Assembly (NCBI RefSeq): GCF_018860745.1
Contig: NZ_JAHKPY010000014.1
Span: 893,214 to 957,213 of the forward strand
DNA from: Zobellia uliginosa
GTDB lineage: Bacteria; Bacteroidota; Bacteroidia; Flavobacteriales; Flavobacteriaceae
Reading direction: 5' to 3'
Length of the DNA: 64,000 bases
Shown: positions 26,433-34,262 of the stretch, piece by piece
How positions within the stretch are numbered: position 1 is the stretch's first letter
Layout: every line of letters begins with the position of its first letter
Notes under the pieces: model-generated
Seen by the model: only the letters and a program-made list of their open reading frames with translations
Told to the model about the DNA's origin: nothing
Databases searched by the model: none
Made by a program: the position numbers and the translations under genes

Positions 26433-27551
26433 TTAAAACTCAGCATTTTTAACAATCAATTCGGCAGCTTTAACACTGGCGCCTCTGCCTCCGAGTTTTT
26501 TCTCGAGCTCGTCATAAGCCTGAATTTGTGCTGTGCGGGCCGGTCCTTCCAGTATATTCTTTAATTCGGTTCTAATATTAGTCGTGGTCAAATCATTTTG
26601 AATAAGTTCTTTAACTACCTCTTTCTTCATGATGAGGTTTACAAGCGAAATATATTCAAGCGTAATTATTCTTTTGGCAATCTGGTAAGATAGCCAGTTG
26701 GCTTTATAGCAAACTACTTGGGGAACCTTAAAAATTGCGGTTTCTAGCGTAGCGGTACCGCTAGTGACCAAGGCTGCATGTGAAATACTTAGGAGGTCAT
26801 ATGTCTTATTGGTAACAAAACTAACATTTGGATTCTTAAGAAAAGGTTCGTAAAAATCGTGATCTAGACTTGGTGCTCCGGCGATGACGAATTGATACGC
26901 GGTAAAGTCTTTTACTACAGAAAGCATTAAAGTAAGCATCTTTTGAACCTCCTGTTTCCGACTTCCGGGTAATAGTGCGATAATTGGTTTTTCTGCATCC
27001 AAGTTATTGTCCGAACGAAATTTATATCCGTCAACAGTAGTCCTGTTTTCTATGGCGTCAATAAGAGGGTGGCCTACAAAATTAACTGGGTAATTGTGTT
27101 TTTTTTCGTAAAACTCTTTTTCAAAAGGAAGTATAACGTGCATGGCATCAATATCTCTTTTGATATCTGAAATACGCCCTTCTCTAGAGGCCCAGATTTG
27201 TGGCGATATGTAGTAGTTGGTTTTAAAGCCATGCTCTTTGGCCCATTTAGCAATACGAAGATTAAAACCGGAATAGTCAATAAAAATAATAATGTCCGGT
27301 TGAAATTTTTGAATATCGGCCTTACAGAATTTAATGGCTTTGGCAATCGTGCCCAGATTCATAAGTACTTCCAAAAAGCCCATAAAGGCCATTTCTTTGT
27401 AATGTTTTACTAAAGTACCCCCTGCTTTTCGCATTAAATCACCGCCCCAGAAGCGGATATTGGCATTAGCGTCTTTTTGAAGTAGGGCTTTCATAAGGTT
27501 GGAGCCATGTAGGTCACCAGATGCCTCTCCTGCTATTATATAGTATTTCAT
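26433..27551 (-). CDS. lpxB: Lipid-A-disaccharide synthase
   Basis: Condenses UDP-diacylglucosamine with lipid X to make the lipid A disaccharide at the inner membrane. 372 residues, GT19 family: YYIIAGEASGDLHGSNLM at the start, MAFMGFLEVL, IDYSGFNLRIAKWAK, YISPQIWASREGR, VGHPLIDAI, LLPGSRKQEV (donor-binding) and LVTSGTATLETAIFKVPQVV. All are standard LpxB motifs. Downstream DUF885 is probably in the same transcript. Confidence 0.95.
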   Translation of the reverse strand: MKYYIIAGEASGDLHGSNLMKALLQKDANANIRFWGGDLMRKAGGTLVKHYKEMAFMGFLEVLMNLGTIAKAIKFCKADIQKFQPDIIIFIDYSGFNLRIAKWAKEHGFKTNYYISPQIWASREGRISDIKRDIDAMHVILPFEKEFYEKKHNYPVNFVGHPLIDAIENRTTVDGYKFRSDNNLDAEKPIIALLPGSRKQEVQKMLTLMLSVVKDFTAYQFVIAGAPSLDHDFYEPFLKNPNVSFVTNKTYDLLSISHAALVTSGTATLETAIFKVPQVVCYKANWLSYQIAKRIITLEYISLVNLIMKKEVVKELIQNDLTTTNIRTELKNILEGPARTAQIQAYDELEKKLGGRGASVKAAELIVKNAEF

Positions 27552-27640
27552 TAGAAATCGATACAGTTTATATCCGTTCTTTTTAATGGAGAACTTAGTA
27601 AGAACACTGTTTGTATGTTCTCATCTGCTAAAATTACGGA

Positions 27641-27934
27641 TTAAAAAACTTTATAGTAAAGAATGGCTAAAGCAGTTAAAATGGTTGCAATTAGAACGCC
27701 TTTTGCCCTATTGTCTCTTCTAATACGCAAAAATCCAAAAAATGCTATTAGGTTAAGAATAGCACCCAAGGCTAAAAGACTGCCAATATGACCTTGTTGT
27801 ACTGCTGCCTGAAAAGTTTCATTTATGCCAAATTCCGAGAACAACAGAATGTAGAGTAGGGTACCAACGGTGTTTGCTATAATACCCACAATAAATCCGA
27901 TGGCAAGTTCTTTTTTAACGTTCATGCTTTTCAA
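27641..27934 (-). CDS. Small three-helix membrane protein, function unknown
   Basis: 97 residues with three hydrophobic segments: IGFIVGIIANTVGTLLYILL, SLLALGAILNLIAFFGFL and GVLIATILTALAILYYKVF, linked by short charged loops including RIRRDNRAKG. ATG at 27925 is an alternative start. It lies between surE and lpxB on the same strand. I do not recognise a function. Confidence 0.6.
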   Translation of the reverse strand: MKSMNVKKELAIGFIVGIIANTVGTLLYILLFSEFGINETFQAAVQQGHIGSLLALGAILNLIAFFGFLRIRRDNRAKGVLIATILTALAILYYKVF

Positions 27935-27993
27935 CTTTATTCAGTGCTTTTTTGGTGGTGCAAAGGTATTCTTCTAAGATAAACGGTAAAAAA

Positions 27994-28770
27994 TTATTCA
28001 AATTGCCATCCGTTTAATTGTTGAATGGCGTGGTGTGCGGTAAGGTCGAATTGAGTGGGTACGATAGACACATAATCATTGGCTAGCGCCCATTCATCAG
28101 TATCTTCTCCATTATCTAATAATTCAAATTTACCGGTAAGCCAATAATAATCTTTACCTGCAGGATTGGTACGCTTATCAAACTTCTCTTTCCAATTGGC
28201 ACGTGCTTGTCTACAGATTTTAATGCCCTTTATATCTTCTTTTGGTGCTTTAGGAATGTTTACGTTTAACACGACACCTTTTGGAATGCCGTTTTCCAAT
28301 GATTCGCTCACTATTTTCTTGATAATTTCTTCGGCTTGACCAAAATCGGCATTCCAAGAATAGTCACAGAGTGAGAACCCTATGGCGGGAATTCCTTCTA
28401 TTCCGGCCTCTATGGCAGCACTCATGGTACCGGAATAGATTACATTAATAGAGGAGTTAGAACCATGGTTAATGCCGCTAACGCAAATATCTGGCTTTCG
28501 GTCCAGTAGTTCCTGCAGTGCCATTTTTACACAATCTGCGGGTGTTCCACTACAGCTATACTCCTCTGGGGCACCATGCGTCTTATCAACCACTATTTTA
28601 TTTGCATGTAGCGTATTGTCTATGGTTATAGCGTGTCCTTGTCCGGATTGAGGGCCGTCTGGCGCCACAACAACAACATCGCCCAGTTCTTTCATATACC
28701 TTATTAAAGCTCGCATGCCTGGAGCTGTAATACCGTCATCATTCGTTACTAAAATCAAAGGTTTTTTCAT
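27994..28770 (-). CDS. surE: 5'/3'-nucleotidase SurE
   Basis: Metal-dependent phosphatase acting on nucleoside monophosphates and related substrates. 258 residues from ATG 28770, chosen because LVTNDDGITAPGM (the metal-binding ND-DG motif) follows at once; the longer frame to 28926 is unconserved. Other motifs: VVVAPDGPQSGQGHAIT, CSGTPADCVKMAL, VSGINHGSNSSINVIYSGTM and EAGIEGIPAIGFS. A TATTTTTG -7 box lies about 20 nt upstream (28789-28796, minus). Divergent from the tail-specific protease gene. Confidence 0.94.
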   Translation of the reverse strand: MKKPLILVTNDDGITAPGMRALIRYMKELGDVVVVAPDGPQSGQGHAITIDNTLHANKIVVDKTHGAPEEYSCSGTPADCVKMALQELLDRKPDICVSGINHGSNSSINVIYSGTMSAAIEAGIEGIPAIGFSLCDYSWNADFGQAEEIIKKIVSESLENGIPKGVVLNVNIPKAPKEDIKGIKICRQARANWKEKFDKRTNPAGKDYYWLTGKFELLDNGEDTDEWALANDYVSIVPTQFDLTAHHAIQQLNGWQFE

Positions 28771-28960
28771 GCTGAATACTTTATAGAGCAAAAATACGTT
28801 TACAGAACACAACGACCTAAGTTCGTTTAACAAAAAATTAGTGTATCTGCTCCAAAGGTGGCATGGTTTTTTCAGTATCTTAGGGAATTCATTACTTTTA
28901 AGTGTGAAAATCTCAATCTTCCCCAAGATTGATTATAATAAAAATTTTGAAAATATATAT

Positions 28961-31105
28961 ATGAAAAGGAATCTTGCCTATTCTCTTTTGGTAATGCTAA
29001 TATCGGTCGCTTCGTGCAGTTTTACCAATAAGTCTTTTGAAACCGACGATAAAGATAAATTACTTTTAGACCTAATTACTTATGTACTTGAAAAAGGTCA
29101 TTATGAACCTAAAAACATTAACGATGATTTTTCGGTAAGTGTTTTTGAGGATTTCATTGATGTTTTAGATCCTACAAAGAGATATTTCTTGGAAGAGGAT
29201 ATCAATGAATTTGAACAGTACAAGTTTCAGCTGGACGATCAAATAAAAAGTACGGATATTTCTTTTTTCAATTTGGTTTACGATAGATTGGTACAACGTA
29301 TGGATGAGGCTAAATCTGTTTATAAAGAGGTTTTGCAAAAACCATTTGACTATAGTAAAAACGAAAGTATCAATATTGATTATGAGAAAATGTCTTTTGC
29401 TGCTTCTAAAAAGGAGCTGAAGGAGCGTTGGAGACAACAGCTTAAATATGCAACCTTAGGAACTTACGACTCCAAAATGAAAGGTGTTGAAAGAGGTGAT
29501 GTTGTTGCTGGAAAGGATGGCGACAAAAAATCTAAACCTCTGACGCCTAAAGAAGCTGAAAAATCGGCAAGGTTGTCTACCCAAAAAACTTTGGATGAGT
29601 TTTTTGATTTTGTAAACGATTTGGAACGTAAGGATTGGTTCGTACAATACATTAATACTATAGTAGACGAATTTGATCCCCACACATATTACTTTGCGCC
29701 AGATGAAAAGGATAAGTTTGATACGAGTATGTCCGGTAAATTCGAAGGTATTGGGGCACGTTTACAGAAAAAACCTGAAGGAGCTAAAATCGTAGATATT
29801 ATTTCCGGAGGGCCAGTATGGAGAGATGCCCGCTTAGAAGTAGGAGACCTTATTCTTAAAGTAGGTCAAGAAGGTGAAGAGCCAATTAATATTGTAGGCA
29901 TGCGCTTAGACGATGCTATCAAATTGATAAAAGGCCCTAAAGCAACTATTGTGGAACTAACGGTTCGTAAGATAGATGGTTCCTTAGATACCGTTCAGCT
30001 TACAAGAGATGTTGTTGAGCTAGAAGAGTCCTTTGCTAAGTCAGCTAACATTATCAAAAGCGATGAGAAATTCGGTATTATTGATTTGCCCAAGTTCTAT
30101 GTTGATTTTGATGATTATACAGAAAGAAACGCGGCTACCGATGTTGCAAAGGAAGTAGAAAGATTAAAAGAAGAAGGTGCCGAAGGTCTTATTATAGATT
30201 TAAGGGACAATGGAGGAGGTTCCTTGAAGACTGTGGTTGAGATGGCAGGTCTTTTTATTAAAGACGGACCAATAGTTCAGGTACGTTCTTCGGGAAAAGG
30301 TAAAGACGTTTATGATGATAAAGATGAGCGTATACAATGGGATGGTCCATTGGTGATTCTTGTAAATGAATTATCTGCTTCCGCTTCGGAAATCTTAGCT
30401 GCCGCAATGCAGGATTATAAGAGAGCTATTGTTATTGGTAGCAAGCAAACGTTTGGAAAAGGAACCGTACAAAATGTAATTCCTTTGGATAACATTGTAA
30501 GAAGCAATGACCATGGGGATTTGGGTGCTATTAAATTAACCACGCAGAAGTTCTACCGTATTAACGGTGGGTCTACCCAGTTAGAAGGTGTAAAAAGTGA
30601 TGTGGTTGTTCCGGATAAGTATAGCTATATTGATTTAGGTGAAAGAGATCAAGCAAATCCTTTAAAATGGGATAAAATTTCTCCAGCAGATTATAAGCCT
30701 TGGGGAGGTTATATAGATTACGATCAGACCATTGCAAGCAGTACTAAGAGAATGGCCAATAATCCACAAATTAAATTAATCGAGGAAAATGCCAAATGGT
30801 TGAAGTCTGAAAGCGATGAAATGGAAATTTCGTTAAACTATGAGGCTTACCGTGCCGATGAAAAAGAGCACAAGAAAAAAATGGATTATTTCAAAGCTAT
30901 TGGCGAGTATGATTCAAAATTAACTTTTGGGTCATTGAAATATGAAGAAGAGCTTTTCACTAAAGATTCTGTATTGCGTGAAAAGCGTGACAGATGGCAC
31001 AAGGCTTTGGCTAAAGATGTCTATGTAGAAGAAGCGGTTAATGTTCTTGAAGATTTAAAGAACAACAGTCTAGAACACGGTAAAATAGCCGCTGTAAAAG
31101 GATAA
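28961..31105 (+). CDS. prc: Tail-specific (carboxy-terminal processing) protease
   Basis: S41 peptidase in the periplasm that degrades or trims proteins from the C terminus. 714 residues from ATG 28961, which gives a lipoprotein-type signal (LLVMLISVASCSF). The order is an N-terminal helical region, a PDZ domain around 260-345 (GKFEGIGARLQKK, then ISGGPVWRDARLEVGD), the S41 core with GLIIDLRDNGGGSL, Ser in NELSASASEIL and Lys in TFGKGTVQ (the Ser-Lys dyad), and a DUF3340-type C-terminal domain. A terminator follows at 31127. Confidence 0.93.
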   Translation: MKRNLAYSLLVMLISVASCSFTNKSFETDDKDKLLLDLITYVLEKGHYEPKNINDDFSVSVFEDFIDVLDPTKRYFLEEDINEFEQYKFQLDDQIKSTDISFFNLVYDRLVQRMDEAKSVYKEVLQKPFDYSKNESINIDYEKMSFAASKKELKERWRQQLKYATLGTYDSKMKGVERGDVVAGKDGDKKSKPLTPKEAEKSARLSTQKTLDEFFDFVNDLERKDWFVQYINTIVDEFDPHTYYFAPDEKDKFDTSMSGKFEGIGARLQKKPEGAKIVDIISGGPVWRDARLEVGDLILKVGQEGEEPINIVGMRLDDAIKLIKGPKATIVELTVRKIDGSLDTVQLTRDVVELEESFAKSANIIKSDEKFGIIDLPKFYVDFDDYTERNAATDVAKEVERLKEEGAEGLIIDLRDNGGGSLKTVVEMAGLFIKDGPIVQVRSSGKGKDVYDDKDERIQWDGPLVILVNELSASASEILAAAMQDYKRAIVIGSKQTFGKGTVQNVIPLDNIVRSNDHGDLGAIKLTTQKFYRINGGSTQLEGVKSDVVVPDKYSYIDLGERDQANPLKWDKISPADYKPWGGYIDYDQTIASSTKRMANNPQIKLIEENAKWLKSESDEMEISLNYEAYRADEKEHKKKMDYFKAIGEYDSKLTFGSLKYEEELFTKDSVLREKRDRWHKALAKDVYVEEAVNVLEDLKNNSLEHGKIAAVKG

Positions 31106-31126
31106 TAAGAATAATAGAATATAGAG

Positions 31127-31158
31127 AAGCCCTGACGCGATAGTGTCAGGGCTTTTAT
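31127..31158. terminator. Bidirectional terminator between prc and msrA paralogue
   Basis: AAGCCCTGAC (31127-31136) pairs with GTCAGGGCTT (31145-31154) around an 8-nt loop, with T-rich sequence after it on the plus strand. Confidence 0.8.
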
Positions 31159-31661
31159 TTTTTGATATGGAGAGCAAGCCCGGGTTTCGTATGTTCCCGA
31201 AATTGGGTGAGCAATAATTTTATTTTTGAATCAATATAGCTTTGGCAAAAAGGCTTTTCAGGATTATTGTAGTAGTAATTGTGGAACTGAGTTAAAGAGG
31301 GTCTAAAAGCATTGAACGGAAGCACCTTCGTGATCAATATTTCATTAAAACTTGGTTGTAGTTTTTTTAAAATAGCTTTTGCTTTCTTTCTCTGTTCATC
31401 AGAAAATGTATAGATGGCAGATCGGTACTTTTTCCGCATACTATGCTCAGAAGTGCTCTTGTGAGTACGCAAATGTATTTCAATTAAAGTTTTTAAACTG
31501 ATGGTAATCGGTTGGTAATGTACTATTATAGCTTCGGAAAATTCATTTTGCTTCCCTGTGGATGATACAAAACCTTGTTCAACTTTATCAACACCATTTA
31601 TAGATTGAAAAACGGCTTCAGTACACCAATGGCAACCTCCACCTAAAGCTATCTTTACCAT
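31155..31661 (-). CDS. Divergent MsrA-family methionine-S-sulfoxide reductase
   Basis: 168 residues. GGGCHWCTEAVFQ is the MsrA active-site motif with His in place of the usual Phe (GCFWC); the catalytic Cys is kept. KKYRSAIYTFSDEQ corresponds to the Y-R-S-x-I-Y-Y strand, but the G-T-Q before it is replaced by MRKK. FHNYYYNNPEKPFCQSYI matches the E-Y-H-Q-x-Y region with changes. The substrate-binding aromatic pocket is therefore altered, so activity or specificity may differ from the canonical copy at 32298. No signal peptide. Confidence 0.8.
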   Translation of the reverse strand: MVKIALGGGCHWCTEAVFQSINGVDKVEQGFVSSTGKQNEFSEAIIVHYQPITISLKTLIEIHLRTHKSTSEHSMRKKYRSAIYTFSDEQRKKAKAILKKLQPSFNEILITKVLPFNAFRPSLTQFHNYYYNNPEKPFCQSYIDSKIKLLLTQFREHTKPGLALHIKK

Positions 31662-31718
31662 AAATGTTCTATGTTTTAGTTGTAATATTTAATTTAGTGC
31701 TGTTAGAGTGTAAAAATA

Positions 31719-31746
31719 AAAAGACCTGCTGAATAGCAGGTCTTTT
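31719..31746 (-). terminator. Terminator of the DoxX-like gene
   Basis: AAAAGACCTGCT (31719-31730) pairs perfectly with AGCAGGTCTTTT (31735-31746) across a 4-nt loop; on the minus strand a T-rich tail follows. Confidence 0.85.
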
Positions 31747-31777
31747 ACATCGCGAAAATAGAACTGTAGCGCCCAAA

Positions 31778-32191
31778 TCATGCTACAGTTTTTAGCGTAG
31801 GTTGAGTATGTGTGTTTTCGGTTATTGAATTGTTATGTTCGTTAAGTCTTTTATTTTGTACGTAAGTAACATATAAGGCTACTATACATAGTACTGCGGC
31901 TATTCCGTTGCCATCTTCGGCAAGAAGGTGTGCAACAATACCAAAGGCAAGATTTAAGAAAAATCCGGCGTAGGCCCATTCTCGAATCCAAGTGCTTCTA
32001 TTGAAAACTAGGACGGCTATTCCCATTAATTGGGCGCCTCCAAGTACAGATATAAGATAAGTAGGGTATCCTAGTTCTTGAAACTTAACAACAATGGCTT
32101 CATAGTTAAAAATAGAATTAGCTACGGCATAAATAATAGCCAATGAGAAAACAGTAAGTGCAATACGGTAATAAAGTTTTGTGGTTTTCAT
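31778..32191 (-). CDS. DoxX-like small membrane protein
   Basis: 137 residues with four hydrophobic segments: YRIALTVFSLAIIYAVANSI, YLISVLGGAQLMGIAVLVF, EWAYAGFFLNLAFGIVAHLL and GIAAVLCIVALYVTYV, then a polar Thr/His-rich tail. This resembles the DoxX-like family (DUF6326/DoxX_2 type). It sits between two msrA genes, so a redox-stress role is plausible but unproven. Directly upstream of its start is a perfect 17-bp inverted repeat, suggesting dedicated regulation. Confidence 0.7.
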   Translation of the reverse strand: MKTTKLYYRIALTVFSLAIIYAVANSIFNYEAIVVKFQELGYPTYLISVLGGAQLMGIAVLVFNRSTWIREWAYAGFFLNLAFGIVAHLLAEDGNGIAAVLCIVALYVTYVQNKRLNEHNNSITENTHTQPTLKTVA

Positions 32192-32244
32192 AGAAATGGG
32201 TTTTAAGATTGTTTGGTAAAATTACTTTCTTAAAACCCATTTCT
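32192..32244 (-). promoter_or_regulatory. Perfect 17-bp inverted repeat abutting the DoxX-like start
   Basis: Arms 32192-32208 (AGAAATGGGTTTTAAGA) and 32228-32244 are exact reverse complements separated by 19 nt. The arm nearest the gene touches the ATG. The spacer holds a -7-like TAATTTTA on the minus strand (32224-32217), so the repeat flanks or covers the promoter. It could be a two-site operator or, if transcription starts further upstream, a hairpin blocking translation. Confidence 0.65.
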
Positions 32245-32297
32245 TGAACTCAAGTAGACCAATTACCGTTACCTGTAGGTGAGCGGTAAAAAACTAA

Positions 32298-32855
32298 TTA
32301 CGAACTAGTTTGAGGCTGTTTTAACTTGTCTGCATGCATCTTTCTTAGCTTTACAAGTTTGGGTGTTATAACGGCACTACAGTAACCTTGCGAGGTATTG
32401 TTACGATAATAGTCCTGATGATATTCCTCTGCATCGTAAAATACAGGTAGGGGACTTAATTCAGTAACAATAGGCTCCTCAAAGTAGGATGCAAGTTCTT
32501 TTATTACCGTTTCGGCAACAGTTTTTTGCGTATCGTTATGGTAATAGATAACGGAACGGTATTGGGTTCCAACATCACCACCTTGTCTGTTAAGCGAAGT
32601 AGGGTCGTGACTCGTCATAAAAACAATCAATAAATCTTGATATGAAATTATGGAGGGGTCAAAAGTAACTTGCACTACTTCTGCATGACCGGTAAGACCG
32701 GAACATACTTCCCTGTAAGTAGGTTTACCAGGAGCTGTACCGCCGGTATAGCCAGAAACTAGTTTCTCAATACCTTTTATTTCCTGTAAAACTGCTTCTA
32801 TACACCAAAAACATCCACCACCTAGGGTAGCTGTCTCTAAATTATTATTGTTCAT
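32298..32855 (-). CDS. msrA: Peptide-methionine (S)-S-oxide reductase
   Basis: Reduces the S epimer of methionine sulfoxide in proteins. 185 residues with canonical motifs: LGGGCFWCIEAVLQ (catalytic Cys), GYTGGTAPGKPTYREVCSG, GHAEVVQVTFDP, HDPTSLNRQGGDVGTQYRSV and EEYHQDYYRNN. No signal peptide, so cytoplasmic. It overlaps msrB by 11 nt and is transcribed after it. Confidence 0.95.
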   Translation of the reverse strand: MNNNNLETATLGGGCFWCIEAVLQEIKGIEKLVSGYTGGTAPGKPTYREVCSGLTGHAEVVQVTFDPSIISYQDLLIVFMTSHDPTSLNRQGGDVGTQYRSVIYYHNDTQKTVAETVIKELASYFEEPIVTELSPLPVFYDAEEYHQDYYRNNTSQGYCSAVITPKLVKLRKMHADKLKQPQTSS

Positions 32856-33309
32856 CTGTAATGCTTTCTTTTTGTAATTGCATTGATTCTGAATTTATAC
32901 AGTAACGTAATCCGCTCGGTTCCGGGCCATCGGGAAAAATATGTCCCAGATGGGCATCGCAAGTATTGCACAAAACTTCTACTCGCACCATACCAAAAGA
33001 TGAATCTTTATGATATTTAATAGCATTTTCCTTTATAGGTTGCGTAAAACTGGGCCAACCAGTACCTGATTCAAACTTAATGGTTGAATCAAATAATGGA
33101 GTGTTACAGCAAATACAATTATATTTTCCTGCATCATGTGCACTACATAGTGCGCCCGTGTGCGCTCGTTCGGTACCTTTTTTCCGGGTTATTCTAAACT
33201 GCTCTGGAGTCAAGATTTCCCGCCATTCGGCTTCGGTCTTTTCAACCCTTTTGTCCGGTTCTGGATTTCCCTTTACACTAAAACTGATTACATCTTTCCA
33301 TGTAAGCAT
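32845..33309 (-). CDS. msrB: Peptide-methionine (R)-S-oxide reductase
   Basis: Reduces the R epimer of methionine sulfoxide. 154 residues. Structural zinc is held by two CxxC pairs (CICCNTPLF and CNTCDAHLGH). FESGTGWPSF and the catalytic Cys in RYCINSESMQL are present. First gene of the msrB-msrA unit; the 11-nt overlap implies joint translation. Together with msrA it repairs both epimers. Confidence 0.96.
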   Translation of the reverse strand: MLTWKDVISFSVKGNPEPDKRVEKTEAEWREILTPEQFRITRKKGTERAHTGALCSAHDAGKYNCICCNTPLFDSTIKFESGTGWPSFTQPIKENAIKYHKDSSFGMVRVEVLCNTCDAHLGHIFPDGPEPSGLRYCINSESMQLQKESITDEQ

Positions 33310-33391
33310 ATCTTTCCTTTCTTTTACACTAATTTGTTACATACGAATAGAAATACAAAATAAATACATTGTATGATATGAAATGTGCTTA

Positions 33392-33424
33392 TTTGTCGAA
33401 ATTTTTAGCTTTTACTTACATTTG
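33392..33424 (+). promoter_or_regulatory. Promoter of the secreted nuclease gene
   Basis: TTTG (33392-33395), 21 nt, TACATTTG (33417-33424): full consensus. The expected start site is at or next to the ATG at 33429, so the mRNA may be leaderless or nearly so. Confidence 0.65.
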
Positions 33425-33428
33425 ACAT

Positions 33429-34247
33429 ATGAATAAAAATTCCAGAAATAAATTTATATATTCTTCATTGATGCTAGCTTGTATAGCGGGCTTTTGGTTG
33501 TTTGAGAATTTTTATACGCCGGACACCTATTCCCAAAAAACGGATGACGGACCTAAAACTTCAATTGCTACTAATTTAATGCCCAGTTCTACAACGGGAG
33601 AAATAGTTGAGCATAGTCATTATACACTTTCATATAACGAACCTTTTGAGCAGGCCGAATGGGTAGCCTATACATTAAAGAAAGAGCATCTGACCCATGA
33701 TGACCGTAAAAGGCCCTATTTTATTGAGGACCCAAATGTGCGCACGAAATCTGCGGATTGGCGCAATTATAAAGGATCAGGTTATGATAGAGGGCATTTA
33801 TGTCCCGCAGGTGATAGAAGGTTTACGAAACAGGCGTATAACGAGACATTTTACACTAGTAATATTAGCCCGCAGGACCGGGAGTTTAATGCCGGTGTTT
33901 GGAATGAACTGGAAATGCAAGTGCGCTTATGGGCGAAACAGTATGGTGAAGTTTTTGTGGTTACAGCAGGGGTTCTAGAAAGAGGATTAAATGAGATTGG
34001 AGAGGAGGATGTAGATGTGCCCAAATACTATTATAAGATAGTAGCTAGAGGAAATGGGAGCGATATGAAGGTTTTGGCCTTTCTAATGGAAGGTAGACAG
34101 AGTTCTAAACCATTAAAGCAATTTACGGTTCCTGTTGACGAAATTGAAAAGCGAACCGGAATTGATTTTTTCCAGAAGCTTCCAAAAAAGCAGCAAGACC
34201 AATTGGAAAGTAGAATTGATACGGAAAGCTGGAAGTTTAAATGGTAA
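33429..34247 (+). CDS. DNA/RNA non-specific endonuclease (NUC1/ENDO_G type), exported
   Basis: 272 residues. An N-terminal hydrophobic anchor or signal (FIYSSLMLACIAGFWLF) is followed by a beta-beta-alpha-metal nuclease domain: YDRGHLCPAGDRRF is the DRGH active-site motif, and NISPQDREFNAGVWNELE provides the metal-binding Asn and following Glu. Predicted to degrade extracellular or periplasmic DNA and RNA, for nutrition or defence. Convergent with rodA, with only 15 nt between the stops and no obvious terminator. Confidence 0.9.
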   Translation: MNKNSRNKFIYSSLMLACIAGFWLFENFYTPDTYSQKTDDGPKTSIATNLMPSSTTGEIVEHSHYTLSYNEPFEQAEWVAYTLKKEHLTHDDRKRPYFIEDPNVRTKSADWRNYKGSGYDRGHLCPAGDRRFTKQAYNETFYTSNISPQDREFNAGVWNELEMQVRLWAKQYGEVFVVTAGVLERGLNEIGEEDVDVPKYYYKIVARGNGSDMKVLAFLMEGRQSSKPLKQFTVPVDEIEKRTGIDFFQKLPKKQQDQLESRIDTESWKFKW

Positions 34248-34262
34248 TTAGGAATAGGTTAT

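Noticed and set aside
26405-26455. Longer start for the DUF885 gene
   Set aside because: It would overlap lpxB and hide the lipoprotein signal that begins at ATG 26404.
28841-28960. Long N terminus for the tail-specific protease
   Set aside because: ATG 28961 starts directly with a lipoprotein signal; the extra 40 residues are unconserved in appearance.
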